Of a stretch of 64,000 bases of DNA, positions 1-14,194 are shown in pieces. The notes under the pieces were generated by a model that worked only from the letters and a program-made list of their open reading frames with translations, had not been told where the DNA came from and searched no databases. Numbering within the stretch: position 1 is the first letter of the stretch; each line of letters begins with the position of its first letter. The stretch is from Laguncularia racemosa (taxonomy: Eukaryota > Streptophyta > Magnoliopsida > Myrtales > Combretaceae): contig JBBMOL010000140.1 of NCBI GenBank assembly GCA_037954665.1, positions 992,001 to 1,056,000 of the forward strand. The letters run 5' to 3'. A program made the position numbers and the translations under genes.

Positions 1-1559
1 TCTTGATAAGTGACAAAGACTCATTTTAACGAAGGTTGAAATATGTATCATTCATTTTCATTCATAGGTAGACCGACTGAATCGGTCCAAAATAACATTC
101 CTAGGAGAAACGAAGTAAAAGTGTCGTTGTGATAATTATGCATTGATCTTCAAGTACTGTAATTTCATTGGACCGATCCTTACGATAATGCCACTAGCAC
201 TAAGATTTAATATAATTTACTAAATTATCTAACTTTCAAGTGGGTTAATCAGCTACTAACCATGCATAAGCGTGTTCATTTAAGATAATTAAAATAATTA
301 ATAATCGTTTATTTACTGAGATAGATGATGTAAACCTCAAACAGTTGTTACTCACAAGGTAATACAGAAACATAGTAAAAGGACATCATACTTTCAAGTC
401 ATTGAAAGGGCAACTTACCCAAGAATAATCGAGGATATATAAACTCGAATTTTAGTAAAGGAAAATGGGTCTTTTTATCTTTTCGAGATTCTCTCAATTT
501 TAATTTTTTTATTTTATTTTGATTTATAATTTAATTATTAAAACTATTTAAATTTTTTAATTATTTTATAATATCATTATGATATCATCTATTTTCATAT
601 AATATAATACGATTGATAATAAGTAATCATGCAAGTGATTCCGCTTAATGGTGATGTGGAATCAACGAATTATTCATAGTCTGGAAAAGGAAAACATTAA
701 AAGAGAACCTTGTTTCCTCTTTGTCCCCTCTAAGTTAAGAAATGAAATGGCCCACGCCCACCTTCTGATAATCAATGTAAACCTTAAATATAATGCTCTA
801 TTTGGAGCTTTGCGTGCGTCTGTTTGTGGGACAAACGTGCATTCCTTGGCAAGTGTTTATACAATTTAGAAAGCTTGAAGCGTGTTGATGCTTCTTAGTA
901 CATGATGATGGTTGAATTTCAAGTTACAGAACCTGGCCTTTCATAATTATTGTGTACCAAATTTAATATACCTCGTTTTGGGTGGGAGTGGGACCCCATG
1001 ATGTTTATCTACCTCGATGTGAGCGATTTTACAAATTCAATTGTTGCAATATGTATATATCAAATAAAACAAATTAGGTTGAAATTCTGCCAAATGAAAC
1101 TCCTCTTCCAGTGTTCTCTTTTGCTAGAGGAGTGTAATAGGAGATCCTTTATCTATTTATTTATTTATAATAGGAATGGAGTTTTTTAGTTATATAATTG
1201 ATAAAGAAGCTCATGAAGGATGATGGTCCCCTTTTTGAATTAGGGGAAGCTTTTTGAAATTTTTTTATATAATGCTTGTTGACGGTGTAGTTTCTTTATA
1301 GTAGAAGCTAATAAAGAAAATCTAGTTACAATAAAAAGAAAAGGTGTTGGATGCTTTCTATTCCTTATTAGGCAGAATCTTCAAGATTCAAATTAGTGTT
1401 AAATTTTGGTAAATACTTGGTTATCCTCTATTATATGGCAAAACTCCAATCTTGTCTCAACTGAATTTGATAGTAGAAAAAGCACAAAAAATACTCACGG
1501 TGGAAAGCCAGGAATTTAAGCATGGCTAAATGATTATTACTTGCAAAAACAACATTAGA
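1..1559. other. AT-rich intergenic DNA, no gene recognised
   Basis: Short open frames occur here (for example 648-869 and 950-1189 on +), but their translations show no recognisable domain, and they have no supporting splice or codon pattern. I see no RNA gene. The right end runs into LINE-like sequence. Confidence 0.6.
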
Positions 1560-3760
1560 ATCATTGTCAATATATTACATGCAGGTTAATAAGCTTCTAG
1601 CCAAAATAATTCAAAGGATTGGTAAAGTTATTGGGAATTTTCTTTGGAATGGGAAAGAATAACAAAGCCAAAAGATAGAGGTGGTTTAGCATTGACTAAT
1701 TTAGAAAGAAAAAAATAAAGCATATATCTGCAAAAGAGGATGGGAATCAAAGAATAGAAAAATGTTATGGACAACATTAGTTAAAGATAAATATCAAAAA
1801 GGATATGGAGGAATCCAAGCTCACAAAATGCAAGAAATTCATCCCTAGTTACCAAAAAAATTATAAATATGCAAAATTAATTCGAAAGATTAATAAAGTT
1901 ATCATAATTTTCTTTGGAATGGAGTCAAAAAGTACACCAGATAAATTGGGGTTGAATAACAAAACCAAAAGAGAGAGGTGGATTAGGGATTAATTTAGAA
2001 ATAAAAAAAATAGAGCATATATTTGCAAAAGAAGATGGGAATTAAAGAATAGGAAAATGTTATGGACAACATTAGTTAAAGATAAATATAAAAGGATATA
2101 GAGGAATCTAGGCTCACAAATGCAAGAAATTCACCCCTACTTACCAAAAAAATTGTAAATATACAAAATTAATTCAAAGGATTGATAAAGTTATGAGGAA
2201 TTTTCTTTGGAATGAGAACCAAGAAAGCCAAAAAGTATATTGAATAAATTGGGATAGAATAACAAAGCCAAAAGAGAGAGGTGGTTTAGGGATTGATTTA
2301 GAAATTAAAAAAAAATAAAGCATATATTTGCAAAAGAGGATGGGAATTAAATAATAGGAAAATGTTATGGACAACATTAGCTAAAGATAAACATAAAAGG
2401 ATATGGAGGAATCCATGCTCACAAAATGCAAGAAATTGCAATACTAATTGCCAAAAATAGGAATAACTATCTTAGACAATGGTCATACGACAAATCCTTG
2501 GTTTGAGAAATGGGGAGGAGATTCTCATTAAGAGAGTTAGTTTAAGACCAATACATTATATTGCAATATTACTATTAGTTTTTTATTGTTGGATTTTAGA
2601 GACAAAATAAAATGAGGAAAAAATAGGATTTCCAAACAATGAAATATTGGTTGATAAAATTAATCCTATTGTTCTAAGAAGGACATAAGGTGAAGATAAG
2701 GCATTTACTTTTAGTGAAAGATATGAATATACTTTGAAAGATATCTACAATCATCTTGGATGTTTTTTGATAAAGAATGAGAGGATTGGGAATGGATATA
2801 GAGGAATCCTTTTCATCCAAAACTAAAATTATCTTTATGGAGGATATGTATTAATAGTCTTCCTATAGCAAAAAAAAAAAAAAAAAAAACAATACAAAGA
2901 AAGATTAAATAAGATGCCTAATGTCCTTTTTGTCATGATCAAAAGGAAGATTTATAGCTTATCTTCCGAGAATATCAAAATTGAAGCAATGTTTCTAATC
3001 AATGGGAAACTTATCATAAACATCATAATCACATACAAGGGAACTTTATACAATGGGTAAAATGTAATGTGAGAATGAAGAGAAAAGATTTATCAAACAT
3101 TTATCGACCTAAGGAGTTTTCTTTTGGTTTTATGCAAAGGAAGACTTGGAGGTTTAGAAACAAGAAGTTACACAAGCCCAATTTCTATCAAAGAGACTTG
3201 TCACAAATCATAAGACAAGCTGCTCATGAATAGTGCATTTGAGGCAAGAGAAGCTAATTTACACTATTAATTATGTTAATCCTCAATAGAACAACCAAAA
3301 GATGTTGGATGAAGTTGAATACAAATAATTAGTCTTAACACACAATAATCATGTAGCGGTAGGAGGGGTTATTTGTGATTCTCAAGGAAGATGGGTGATT
3401 GGATTTATAAAAAAAAAAGTTAGAAAAATTAACATTTTGTTCACTAAATTATGGGGCATTTATTAGGGTCTATGTTTTTGTCTAAATTTTGGCTTTGGAA
3501 AGGTTGAAATAAACACAAATAATAAGGTTGTTGTAGCTTTTCTACTTGACTCTTCTACGATGAAAATGAAATATCACTATATGCTTATGGCTCTTAGGGA
3601 AATGTTGAATCTCTTCAAGGAGCTGAAAATTGAAGCTATACCAAGGAAATACAATAGAGTTGCAAATTTTTTGCTTCTCCTACTCAAAACCAAGAGGAAG
3701 AAGAGCAAGTTTGGTCATTTCTGCCTTGGCAAGTATTGCTACTTTTGAAGGAAGATATCA
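1560..3760 (+). mobile_element. Decayed LINE (non-LTR retrotransposon) 3' part with zf-RVT and RNase H-like regions
   Basis: Broken + strand reading frames resemble the C-terminal half of plant L1-type LINE polyproteins. Around 1600-1830 the translation reads like the post-RT segment (FLWNGKE, then KPKDRGGLAL, then KMLWTTLVKDKY). Around 2800-2900 it resembles the zinc-finger RT-associated region (LKLSLWRICINSLPIA). Around 3300-3690 it resembles the RNase H-like tail (GGVICDSQGRW, then ELKIEAIPRKYNRVANFL, matching the usual H/P-R-x-x-N-x-x-A end). Stops and frameshifts are frequent, so it is not functional. Part of it is present in three tandem copies (separate entry). The RT core is missing; the left border is not resolved. 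Confidence 0.75.
1590..2430 (+). repeat. Three tandem copies (about 300 bp period) of a LINE segment
   Basis: The landmark ATGTTATGGACAACATTAG begins at 1762, 2057 and 2362, giving spacings of 295 and 305 bases. Around each landmark the copies share the same order of sub-motifs (FLWN-coding stretch, AAGCATATAT/GAGCATATAT, TGCAAAAGAGGATGGGAAT, GGATATGGAGGAATCC). The copies differ by point changes and small indels, so the triplication is old. No inverted ends are visible at the junctions. Confidence 0.8.
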
Positions 3761-6700
3761 TGGGTAATGGTTTATTTAGAAAAACAAAGACTCTTGTAAA
3801 TAAGAATGATGTTGTTGTGTGTAGAAATAATTTTGCAGGTAGATGAACTTTCTATATTTTGTACATTATGTTTATGACTTGTAAATGTATGAAGTACTTT
3901 TCACCCAAAAGAAACGAATTAGTAATTATTAAGATGTGCATTATTGACTAAGGTCAAAATTTAAAATAATAGTCAACACCCTTGTAGCCTAATAGTAAAA
4001 ATACCGGTCTTTAAGTTGGATAAATTAAATTCAAATCCTCCATCCCACATTGTGATAAAAAAATATAAAAAAAATAAAAAAATAAACTTAAAACTTAAAA
4101 TAATATAATGCCTAAATACAAACCTTATAGGGTGTTGGATAATGGAGGATTACTCTAATTATAAATCTTCTAACCAAGCATAGATCCATTAGTTTTGACT
4201 CACTAGGGACACTTACTTACCATCTTCCTCCATCCAACTAAAAAAATAAATAAGAAAAATAAACCTAATTAGCATGAAATATATATATCAAAAGGAGCTT
4301 TTATTGGCATTCCTCTATAGCTAAACTAACAATTCTACTCATCCAATCTCCATATTCTTAGCCTATTACCTTGAGATGCCAACATTATGATCACCTATAT
4401 ATGTCGTATAAATCAATGTGATAGGCTAGCCCAAAAAGAAAAAAAAAAATCAATGTGATAGGTTTTTAGTTAAGTGGTTTCATTGTGTTTTCTCAAGCGC
4501 ACAATCCATTAATATGTTGTCTAATTACTTTCATGGATCTTTTCAAGTTTCAAATGTAAGGATGCGACAACTACACCCATATCTTACTACATTTAGAGTA
4601 TGCAAGGCTTACAAATCATTTAAATACTATATTTTCTATAATCTATCAAATACAAAATTTTCAATAAAACCTCTTTATTAGTACTAGACTATACTCTAAA
4701 CATAACAAATCCTAAAATATTCTTCAAAATACTAATTATATTAGTACTTCACTTGTCCAAACTAAGCTCACTTCTTTCCTTAGCCAACACATGATCTATC
4801 GCAAATCCTACTTCCAACATAGGTCAACTTAGAAACTTTCAAATATCAATATTTCAAAACTTATCTAGACCTTGGAAAATAATAATCCCAATATGAATGA
4901 GTTATGAAGCTTAAGACGGAAATATTGCGTGCACATACACATATATATTACGTTACACGGGACTAAACAAATATGGTAATGCATCATCCATGGCATTCAT
5001 AAAACATAAATCACTCATAGCCAATACATATGTGTAAGACCACGATAATGGTTCAATTTTTAATTAAAACAATTTCCATTATCAACTTTTTTTTGTCAAA
5101 ACTAATTCCATCACAATTTCTATTAGAAACAATTCCATCTCAAATTTTCTATTCTTAAAATTGGATCAATAGACCCGAAGATCACGTCATGAATATGAAG
5201 ATTTTAAGAATACATCACGAATCCTAAGATTCCAATAATATGAATAAGAATATTCTATGAACACATCATGAATATATAAACCAATAATCTCTAAAACAAC
5301 AATCATACAACCTAGAAGATTTCAAGATCTCATATCTACATGTCATAACATTATTTCACAACAAGCATATTACAAAACATATGATATTTATATTTAAATT
5401 CTAAACCTACACATAAACAATGCACAGGCACATCAATAGTGTAATTCACGTACATAAGTTTTGCTCAAAATTTTAATAATAACTTAAACCAATCCTAAAT
5501 GACCTACTATGATATGAATCAATAATTTATATACTAAGGATCATGATTCGCAAGGTTGTTAATTGATTCTCCACCTAAGTGATTGTTTAAATCTCAATTT
5601 AAAATGTCTCAATTCACTATTAGCCCTTTTTTTCTTAATGTTTACCAAATTACCTTTTCCTTATGGTATACTTAAAAGTTTAATGTTAGTTTTATTAATT
5701 TTCTTTGAATAAATTGTGATAGCAAAATCAAAGAGATTAGGTTTACCTTAAATTGGTTTGCCTAAGTATAAATCAAAGGGGGAGAGAGAGAGTGTGTGTG
5801 GGGCAATGCAAGGCTTATAAGGTAATAGTTTGGTGCCCCTAGAGAGGAAGATAAAGAGAGAATCTACTATTTGATTGTAGATTTCTATCAAAAAATGAGA
5901 GAATTAACCTCTTATTTATAGAATAATTTAAGATCATGCAAAATAAGACCTCAGGCTCTTTTGTCCATCATGAGTGTTTCTAGCCTTTAAGATTGTCTAC
6001 TCTCCTTACTGCCTCTCTTTTAAAGCTCATCCCTATACATGTCAAGACCATAGCACATCCTAAAGTCTAAGTGAGATGTACTTCTCCATTAGCACTCACA
6101 TGAGTCACACCTAATGAATCTCTTACATCTACACATTTAAATCCTTTTAACTGTCATTAAAACTATAATCTTAGGAGCCATTAGCAACATTTGGAGAAAG
6201 AAATTCACTTTTGGGAAAATTCAAAATATATGTGTAATTTTGAAAGTAAAAGAGATATGTACACAAATATGAAAGTTAAAAAGGTTAGAAGATGCAATTT
6301 GCGCAATTTCTATTTGAATTCTTCCATCTTTTTTAAATAAGTAAATCGAGTTCTCCAATCAAAGGATTAACATATTTCATGAATTGAAATGATTAGGTAC
6401 GGTTTTGTATGATTTAATTTTAGAAGACATCAATCCTTATCCAAGCTAAACCCCTCCCCATAGGTTTAGTTCAAGAATTATATAATTGAATATCGATATG
6501 CTATTGTCCCAGGGATGATATCCTCTTGTTAAGAAAGGCAAAAGAGAGAGGTCCTATTTCAAACACTTGATGGAAGCTTTGTCAGCATGGGCAGGCTTTC
6601 TTTCACATGAAACAATTTAAAACTAAAAAGAGCGCCGCGCATATCTAATGGATTGTCCCTGTGGTAAGACTTTGGAACTGAGAGTTTGGCTGCATCCCTT

Positions 6701-9489
6701 AGCTGTTAGGGCTTTCTGAGACAACAGTTTCCCAGCAACCCTACTCAAACTCCTGAGATTTGACGACGTCAAGGATCTTTCCCAAAAGCAACGCCACGTA
6801 TCCTTTGTCCCGACCGACACTACTGAATCCAGCTTCCTTTGTTCATTTTTTTTTTTTCTCTTTCCTTCCCCCCGGGCTCATGCTGTTTAAGTGCAATAGT
6901 TAGCCAACACACTTTATCCAGCCTAGGTGGAAAGTGTTTTGTGGTTTAAATTTTATGGAAAGTGGTTAAGAAGTTTTCTTTGCTGGTGAATTCCTTATAA
7001 TTGTTGTCTTTTAACTCGTTTAACTACCTATCATCATAATAAAAATTTTAGGAGATTTGGTACGGTTTTTTAAATTCTAATGATGTTAGGTTCTTTCAGT
7101 ATTTCGAGGAAACTTGATTATTAATAGTCGATACATAGTATGCCAGGTTATGCAATATTGGATAAGACCGAATGGGTACCTTTTACTTTTATGGCCAAGG
7201 GAAAGGAATTTTGACAAAATATAAGGCAATATCTAGTTCAAGAAGCAATGATGCAAGAAAGCTATTTGGGGAAGAATTAGACTTACAAATCTAGTTAGAG
7301 AGTATCATACAAAAACCTCTGCTACTCAATAAGGCATTTAGGTTATGGATTACGACCTACGAGTGTTTTTTCAATGGTGAATAAATTGCAGTCGTATATA
7401 CATGTTTGGAATGTTATTGTTTATATTAGTGATTTTAGCTATTGTATTGTATGTCATCGCTTTCCATTGTGCTTTTACAAAAGGTTAGTAGACCTGTCTC
7501 CATTTATTTTGACAATTATAAACTAATAAGAGTAAAACCTCTATTAGAGTTGATTTATTATATTACAATCCTTATAATCTAGTGGTATGAGGTCTCTTAA
7601 TAGAAAAATTCATATTTAATTTTTCTTTTTCTCATGTATTATGATGTACATTGTAGTGGAAAAAAAAAAAAAGAGACAGCTCACTTAGGAGGTCCAATCG
7701 AATAAATGTAACATGCAAAAGATGGAGCTTGCTATTTAATAATAACATTTATTGATTTCGCATACCTTCGTTATATCTATTTTTTACTTTTGCACATCAA
7801 AAGCTTTTGAATGATTTATACTATTTATGAGTAACGATAAATATCGATCTTATAAAATACTTAAAATTAGACATGAGAAATAACCAATCTAGTCTTAGAT
7901 TAACCTATAAACCACTGGTTTATGGGTCAAAATTTGGTAAACAAGGCTTAGTTCAAGGTACTTCCATTTTTTGGCGTTTTATGTGAACCAGCGATTTACG
8001 AATCAATTCAAGTCCATGAATCAATTCTTGATTTTATTTTTTGACTTAAAAAATTTGTAAAATTGAAATAATTTTATACCAAAATATAAACTTATCTTGC
8101 ATCGAACATCAAATTTTTAAAATCATAATAATTTAGTTATGTTGTTTCGAACAAGAGAAAAAAAATATTTTTTATACATTTATATCACCATAAATTATTA
8201 TTTTTTTACTTTATAACTTTGCAATGTTTTGGTTTTGTTATTATTATTTTTTTTGTGCTAGCCGATCTCGTTTTTTCTTGATTTCCATGAATGAACCATC
8301 ATGGACTCCCCTGAACCGATGCGTCTTTGGTCAAGTTGAATTGACAAATCAGGTCGACGTGGTTTTTTGATTCAACATAACCCTTTTCTATATCTAGTTA
8401 AAACTCATAGGATTGAAGCAAACATGTAAATCTATTAAAACAATTCAATGAGCACTACAATCATAAAAAAAAAGGTAATTATTAGATAACTAAATATTCT
8501 CAACACGTCTCAACAAAATGGAGCTATAAAAAGAAGAGATAAGATTTTGTTACAAAACAAATTCATGACGAGATTGCTTTGCCAACGATTACTTATGTAC
8601 TCAATCAAGTACACATTAGATTATTTAGATATATCTTATATGAACTTATGAAAGGAGACATAATAAAAATATTATTGAAAAATTTGACATGTTAGTATTT
8701 AGATGGAGAAATATATGGACATCCTCACCCTTCGTATTGTAAAAGCGGGTAGAAATTAAATATATAATGATTTAAATTTTTTTATGACTTTTCTTTTTCA
8801 TAGAAAGTTATTCTCCTAGGGTTAGGCCAGATTATTTCTATCTAAATTGTAACTATAAATCACAAACGCAAATGCAATTCCTGAAATTAAACGAATTAAG
8901 AACATAACCCTTGCTATATCTTGAAGAAAAGTCAATTGGACGAAATAGAGTGAAATCCTCCGGAAGCTATTAAAATTATAAAAAAATACTAAATATCTAA
9001 AATGCAATATTTAGATTTTTTTTTTTTAATTTTAAGACAGGAAATTTTTTATCCAATAATTTAATATCAAGTATATAGCTGCAATATTGTTTTTGAAGCT
9101 AATTTATTATCCAGCTTAACCCATATTGATCGATGAAATATTAACTATATTAAGAAAACTCTCAAATTGGAATGTACGGCAAGTAGCTTGCACCTTCAAA
9201 TTCAACCAAATGCAAGTATGGCTCCATTCGAGAATCGAGGGAAATGGTGTGCTCATCATGATGGAGCGATAACTCGCGCCATTGAACATCAAGCGTTGCT
9301 TAATCCTATATTGATAACACATGAAATGTTTTACTATTCCTAATGCAACATAAACTAATTAATAAGTGAAAAGTCATTTAACTTTCCATCCTAAATGGCT
9401 TGTAATTGATGTCTCTCGTACTGTGTTAAGACTAAATGATCGAAAAGGCCAAGCTCCATCTATTATGTAAAATAAAATATATATTTAAA
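3761..9489. other. Gene-free AT-rich intergenic region
   Basis: Apart from the SINE candidate above, a second tRNA-like piece lies at about 7565-7670 (TAATCTAGTGGTATGAGG, ending in an A tract and AGAGACAGCTCACTTAGGAG). A short GC-richer island at about 6630-6830 has no recognisable coding content on either strand. The 61- to 68-codon frames at 6623-6820, 8822-9007 and 9116-9322 on - match nothing I recognise. Confidence 0.5.
3963..4085 (+). mobile_element. Candidate tRNA-derived SINE
   Basis: A tRNA-like head contains an A-box-like TAGCCTAATAGTAAAAATA near 3975 and a B-box-like AAATTCAAATCC near 4027. It is followed by a short body and an A-rich tail at about 4058-4085. The arrangement fits a plant SINE with Pol III boxes. 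It does not fold into a clean cloverleaf, so I do not call it a tRNA gene. Confidence 0.4.
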
Positions 9490-10212
9490 AAAATTAGTAT
9501 ATGTTACCATTAATATATTAATTTACGACTTATTAGCGACTATTTATTGTCTAATTAATAATTAATTAACAACAACTAAAGTTTACATGTACAATCAATA
9601 CCAACTTTTTTTAGTAATTAATTTTATGACAATTAATTAATAACATGTTAACGATTAATTATCTTTAATTAACGGATCATTAATAACTACTGAATTTTAT
9701 AACTAATTCTACAAAAACATACAAATATTTTTCATTTCTTACTAATACAAAATCTTTCACTAATTAATTTTATAATAATTAATTAATGACATATTAACGA
9801 CTAATCATCTTTAATTAACAGATAATTAATAACTACTTAATTTTATAACTACTTCCACAAGAACATACAAATATTTTACATTTCCTACCAATACAAAAAC
9901 TTTTACTAATAATTTTATAACAATTAATTTATGACATATTAATGACTAATCATATTTAATTAATAGATAATTAATAAATATTTAATTTTATAACTAATTC
10001 TACAAAAACATACAACTATTTTACATTTGCTATCAATACAAAATTTTTTATTAATTAATTTTATAACAATTAATCAATGACATAGTAACAATTAATCACC
10101 TTCAATTAATGGATAATTGATAACTACTTAATTTTATAACTAATTGAACAAAACCATACACATATTTTATATTTGCAACCAACACAAAATTTTTTACTAA
10201 TTAATTTTATGG
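9490..10212. repeat. Tandem array with 146-bp period, four copies plus partial ends
   Basis: The unit start TAATTAATTTTAT recurs at 9615, 9761, 9907 (3-4 bases shorter), 10052 and 10198, spacings of 146, 146, 145 and 146. Each unit carries the same series: ACAATTAAT, GACATATTAACGACTAATCA, TTTAATTAACAGATAATTAA, ACTACTTAATTTTATAAC, ACATACAAATATTTTACAT, ACCAATACAAAA. A more diverged partial unit precedes it at about 9490-9614, and a truncated one ends at 10212. It has no coding potential and is satellite-like in form. Confidence 0.85.
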
Positions 10213-13200
10213 GTTTGCAAATATATCACAGAAAAAAAAAAGTCTATGTTTTTAGTTTAATTTTTTTTATAAAGTTATAAATGACATTCGCATCTTTAAA
10301 ATCTATTTTAGGAATAATTATTATGAATATAATATTTACATAATTTTTAAAAAAATAAAAATATTTAAGCCCATAACCTTATATAAAAGACCAATATGTT
10401 ATTATTGTGAATGAATTTTTTTTTTAAGAAAAGAAGTATTTAAACATTGCTTTTAGATTTTTTTTTATTTTAATTTTGGTAGTTCGGGTGCTGCACTAGG
10501 GTACCCATGAAATTTTTGTAGGTGTTCTGTTTGGCATTAGATAAAGGGCACCGCCCTTTGATGGGACCCTTACTAATAGGCGGATGGCACCTTGCACTTC
10601 CACTATAAAAAAAAGGCTAATCATCACTGAAAAGGACTAATTATAAGGCAAATACATGTTTAGATGAAATGTATTGAATAGACAAGTAATGATTGCTCGT
10701 TTCTAGAATCCTTACATTAAGAGTCATTGATTGGTGTTAATCCTCCTTTTAAATGATAATAATAGTTGAATGCTTCTAAAATTGTGCAAGCATTCTCACC
10801 TATTAGTCTTATGAAACCCTTAGTAATAAGTCAAAATAAAAAAAACTTTTTAATTTTAAATCCATGTAAAAATTAGTATGTAGAAAGATAACTTCTAATT
10901 TCTAAACAAATAAATAACCTTAAGTATCTATTTTCATTTTTTTTTAATGTTGTTTTAGGTATTTGTGAGTCTAAGGATCAATAAAGAATATTATATTAAA
11001 ATAATTATTAACAACTATCTCGATGTAATAATTAAAAGATTTATAAAAAAAAATCATCTTATAAAGTGGATAAAACATAAAATAAAGATGGTATGATTCT
11101 AAAAATACTCAATCAATCGGTTATAATGATACAACTTATTAGCTTTTTACTTCTTTTTTTTTTTATAAGTTCTTACACAAGAATCTGAAAATGACCCTAA
11201 AATACCTCCAATCAAAACCATGGATCAACTCTATCTGGGCGTGTGGTGCGGGTAATGATAGATGATCGAGCATGAAGAGATATCATGCTTTGTCCCTTTA
11301 GGTCCAAGTTCATGTCCTCACTCCTGGTTCTAAAATCCGAGTTAGGTTACATGAAAGCTATAATTATTAATAAGTAAGCAAAAATGTAAAAGCAGAGACG
11401 AAACCACTTTCCGTGCAACATCCCCGATCGTTACGCCGACCATGTTTGTTCATTTGGGCCTATCATTTCCTATTTTTGCATCCGTAAAGGTTTGTCCTTA
11501 TCCTCCACGAAGCCATGCCTTCTCTTCGGGAACTATTCTTGTTTAGGAATATGGGTCTCCTGTGGGACCACTCGTGTTATATTTCTTCCCTTGTAGGTCC
11601 CTTCGTGAATCGGTTTTTGGAACCTGAAGTTTGAATATATTGCGATTTCCCTAGCATGATCATTATGTGGGGTTAGTAAAATTCAAAATATCTATTAATG
11701 TCACATCAATCTTAAAAGATTGTCTATTTTTCTCAATCCTAGTACAAAATTATGCGACGTGTACTCGTTATTTGTCTTATATTTCTTCTAAATATTTGAA
11801 TGAGAATATAACAGTAAATTCCCAAAAAAAAAAACAAAAAAAGGAACACGTTGATGATAGATCAAATTGAGACAACAGATAGGTATACAATCATAGTCTT
11901 AAAAGCTTTAATCCACTTATTTTCCTTTTAAAAATATCAAAATGTTAACTAAAGTGAGAGACATCTTAAAAATATTCGTGTCAAAATATACCTTTTAAAT
12001 TAAGTTTCAAATTAATAGATATCGTCAACGATTGTCATCTCGAGATTGACAAAGATTCAAGAATCACTTAGCCTAAATCATGGATATAGAATTATGTGAA
12101 AAGCTATATTCGATGTAAGTCATATATATGATTTGAAAGGAGATCCTTCTTTTATATCTTTCGAAATCTATCCCACAATATGGGACTATAAAACGAAAAT
12201 AAATAATGTAAAGACTATAAACATTTTTTTTGAAGATATTATTTTTAATTACATTAGATATATTTATAACTAACAAACTATAATGTTCTACCTTTTTAGT
12301 ATTAATTATTTATAAACATAAAATCAACATCAATATTTTATACTAGGCATATACAATTCATTATCCCCAGTTTAGTCAACTTAACAATCTCTCGATAACC
12401 AATTACGAGGAGACATAGTATAATTACCAACAACGTGAATCAATGCCAATAAGAGCAATGTTTTAATAGTTAAAAGCTTAACTTGAATGTCTTGACATCT
12501 AGTCAAAACCTCATAGAAAACAAAATAATGAAATATTATTCTTCTTATAAATCGTCTAAACAACTTTAAATCCTGCTGCCTCTTACTTGTTACAATGGCT
12601 TCCTACCCCCCTCTACTGCCTTGCAAACGAAAAGAAATAATCAAAACTAAAAATAATAACTAGACCGACAGATGTAATAATATAAACAATTATGGATTAA
12701 TGTATAGAGGAAGAAAATAAAGTCGACCCAAAAATCACCCCGACCTCCCATGTCTCTTTGTCTCCACCACCGTATCATGTACTGTCAACTCCAAGAGGTG
12801 TGTTTTTGTCCTTTGTTTCATCTTTCACTGGCATTACTTTGAAGGTTCAGACTTGTCTCTTAATAACTCGAAAGCTCCGTTGACATTACCTCTATCTTCT
12901 TAATAAAAGAATTTATTTGTTAAAGAGATGTTATCAACTCCTAATTATTAAAGAAATGTGTTCTTTATAGATTGGGTCATTTAACTTCACCTCTTTTTTA
13001 TTAAACTTTATATTTTATTGTATAAAGTGACGTTTTTATAAATAAAGTTTTGTTCTTTTATCCATTTTTATGAATTTAATTTCATCTATAAAATTATGTT
13101 TTAAGCCGATTCAATTTAAATCATTAAAGTATGTAAACCCACCAGTGAGATTCGTGAACTTTGAGGAATGACAAATCCCTTATCTCTCCATATCACACAA

Positions 13201-14194
13201 TATAGAGTCCGACATCATCCATATAGTCCATTAAGTCTTATCATCTTATTAAGAAGAATCTTATAAACTAATGATATCAATTGTGATGCAACTCAATGGA
13301 GGTATAAGATAATTTTTATATAGTTAAAGGTATGAGAAAGCTGACTTTATTTTATAATTGGATGATTCTCTATCACTCAACTTTGTAGACCATTTGGATG
13401 GTTTTGGTTACGTTTGAACGCCTTGTAGTAAGCTTAGAATATTTCTATTAATGAAGGGAAATTTACATATGGATAGGCTTGTATTATATCTTTTAAATGA
13501 AAGATTTAGTTTAAATTTTTGTATCCCAAATCAAAATAAATAAAGTACGAAGTTTGAAACATTATGATAAATAGACCAATGGACAAAATAAGAGTATCCA
13601 CCCAATAATAAAACATATCTCTTGTTCTATTTGTTAGGGTTTTTAGTCTTTGTAGCCTATGTTTGACCAAAGTGTTAAGATTGATATAGCATGATCCCTA
13701 ATTAAGCACGTGGTAGGTGGGATCTACTTTTATAAGTGTTTCTTCTGGGACCATTAGCCATATGGAAATATCGTTTAAATGGTTTAATAGACTCATAAAC
13801 TGTCTTTTTGTCAATAATTAATTGGTTTAGTTATCGTCCTCGGGGTTCTCTCTTGTGATGTTCTTGAATAAAATATAAAAAGGAAAAAAAAAAAAAAGGG
13901 TTTTGATCCATCTATCACTGGTTTTCTGTAATTATTTCAATGGATGTAAAGTTCGATATTAGTTTTTGTTAGATGGCACTATAAAAATATTCTAATTGTA
14001 AATCAAACCGGAAATTCATCGTCAAGAAATTTAAAACAAAACTGGAGGCCTCCATCCGCATGCTTGCACCTGAATCTTATATTATAAGAAAAAAACATGG
14101 AGAAGGCAATGCCGGTTGTTTCCAGAACATTTCCAACATATATAACGTAAGAACATAGGTGTCCATGTCCATGTTTTCCAACGTGTCGATCGAT
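10213..14194. other. Intergenic, no gene recognised
   Basis: Mostly AT-rich. A less AT-rich stretch at about 11180-11640 contains no long frame or recognisable motif on either strand; it may be an old transposon or retrotransposon leader, but I cannot support that. The short frames at 11667-11870, 12073-12276 and 12381-12563 look like chance. Confidence 0.5.

Noticed and set aside
6623..6820. 65-codon frame on - in a GC-richer patch
   Set aside because: There is no recognisable domain, splice context or flanking exon on either strand.
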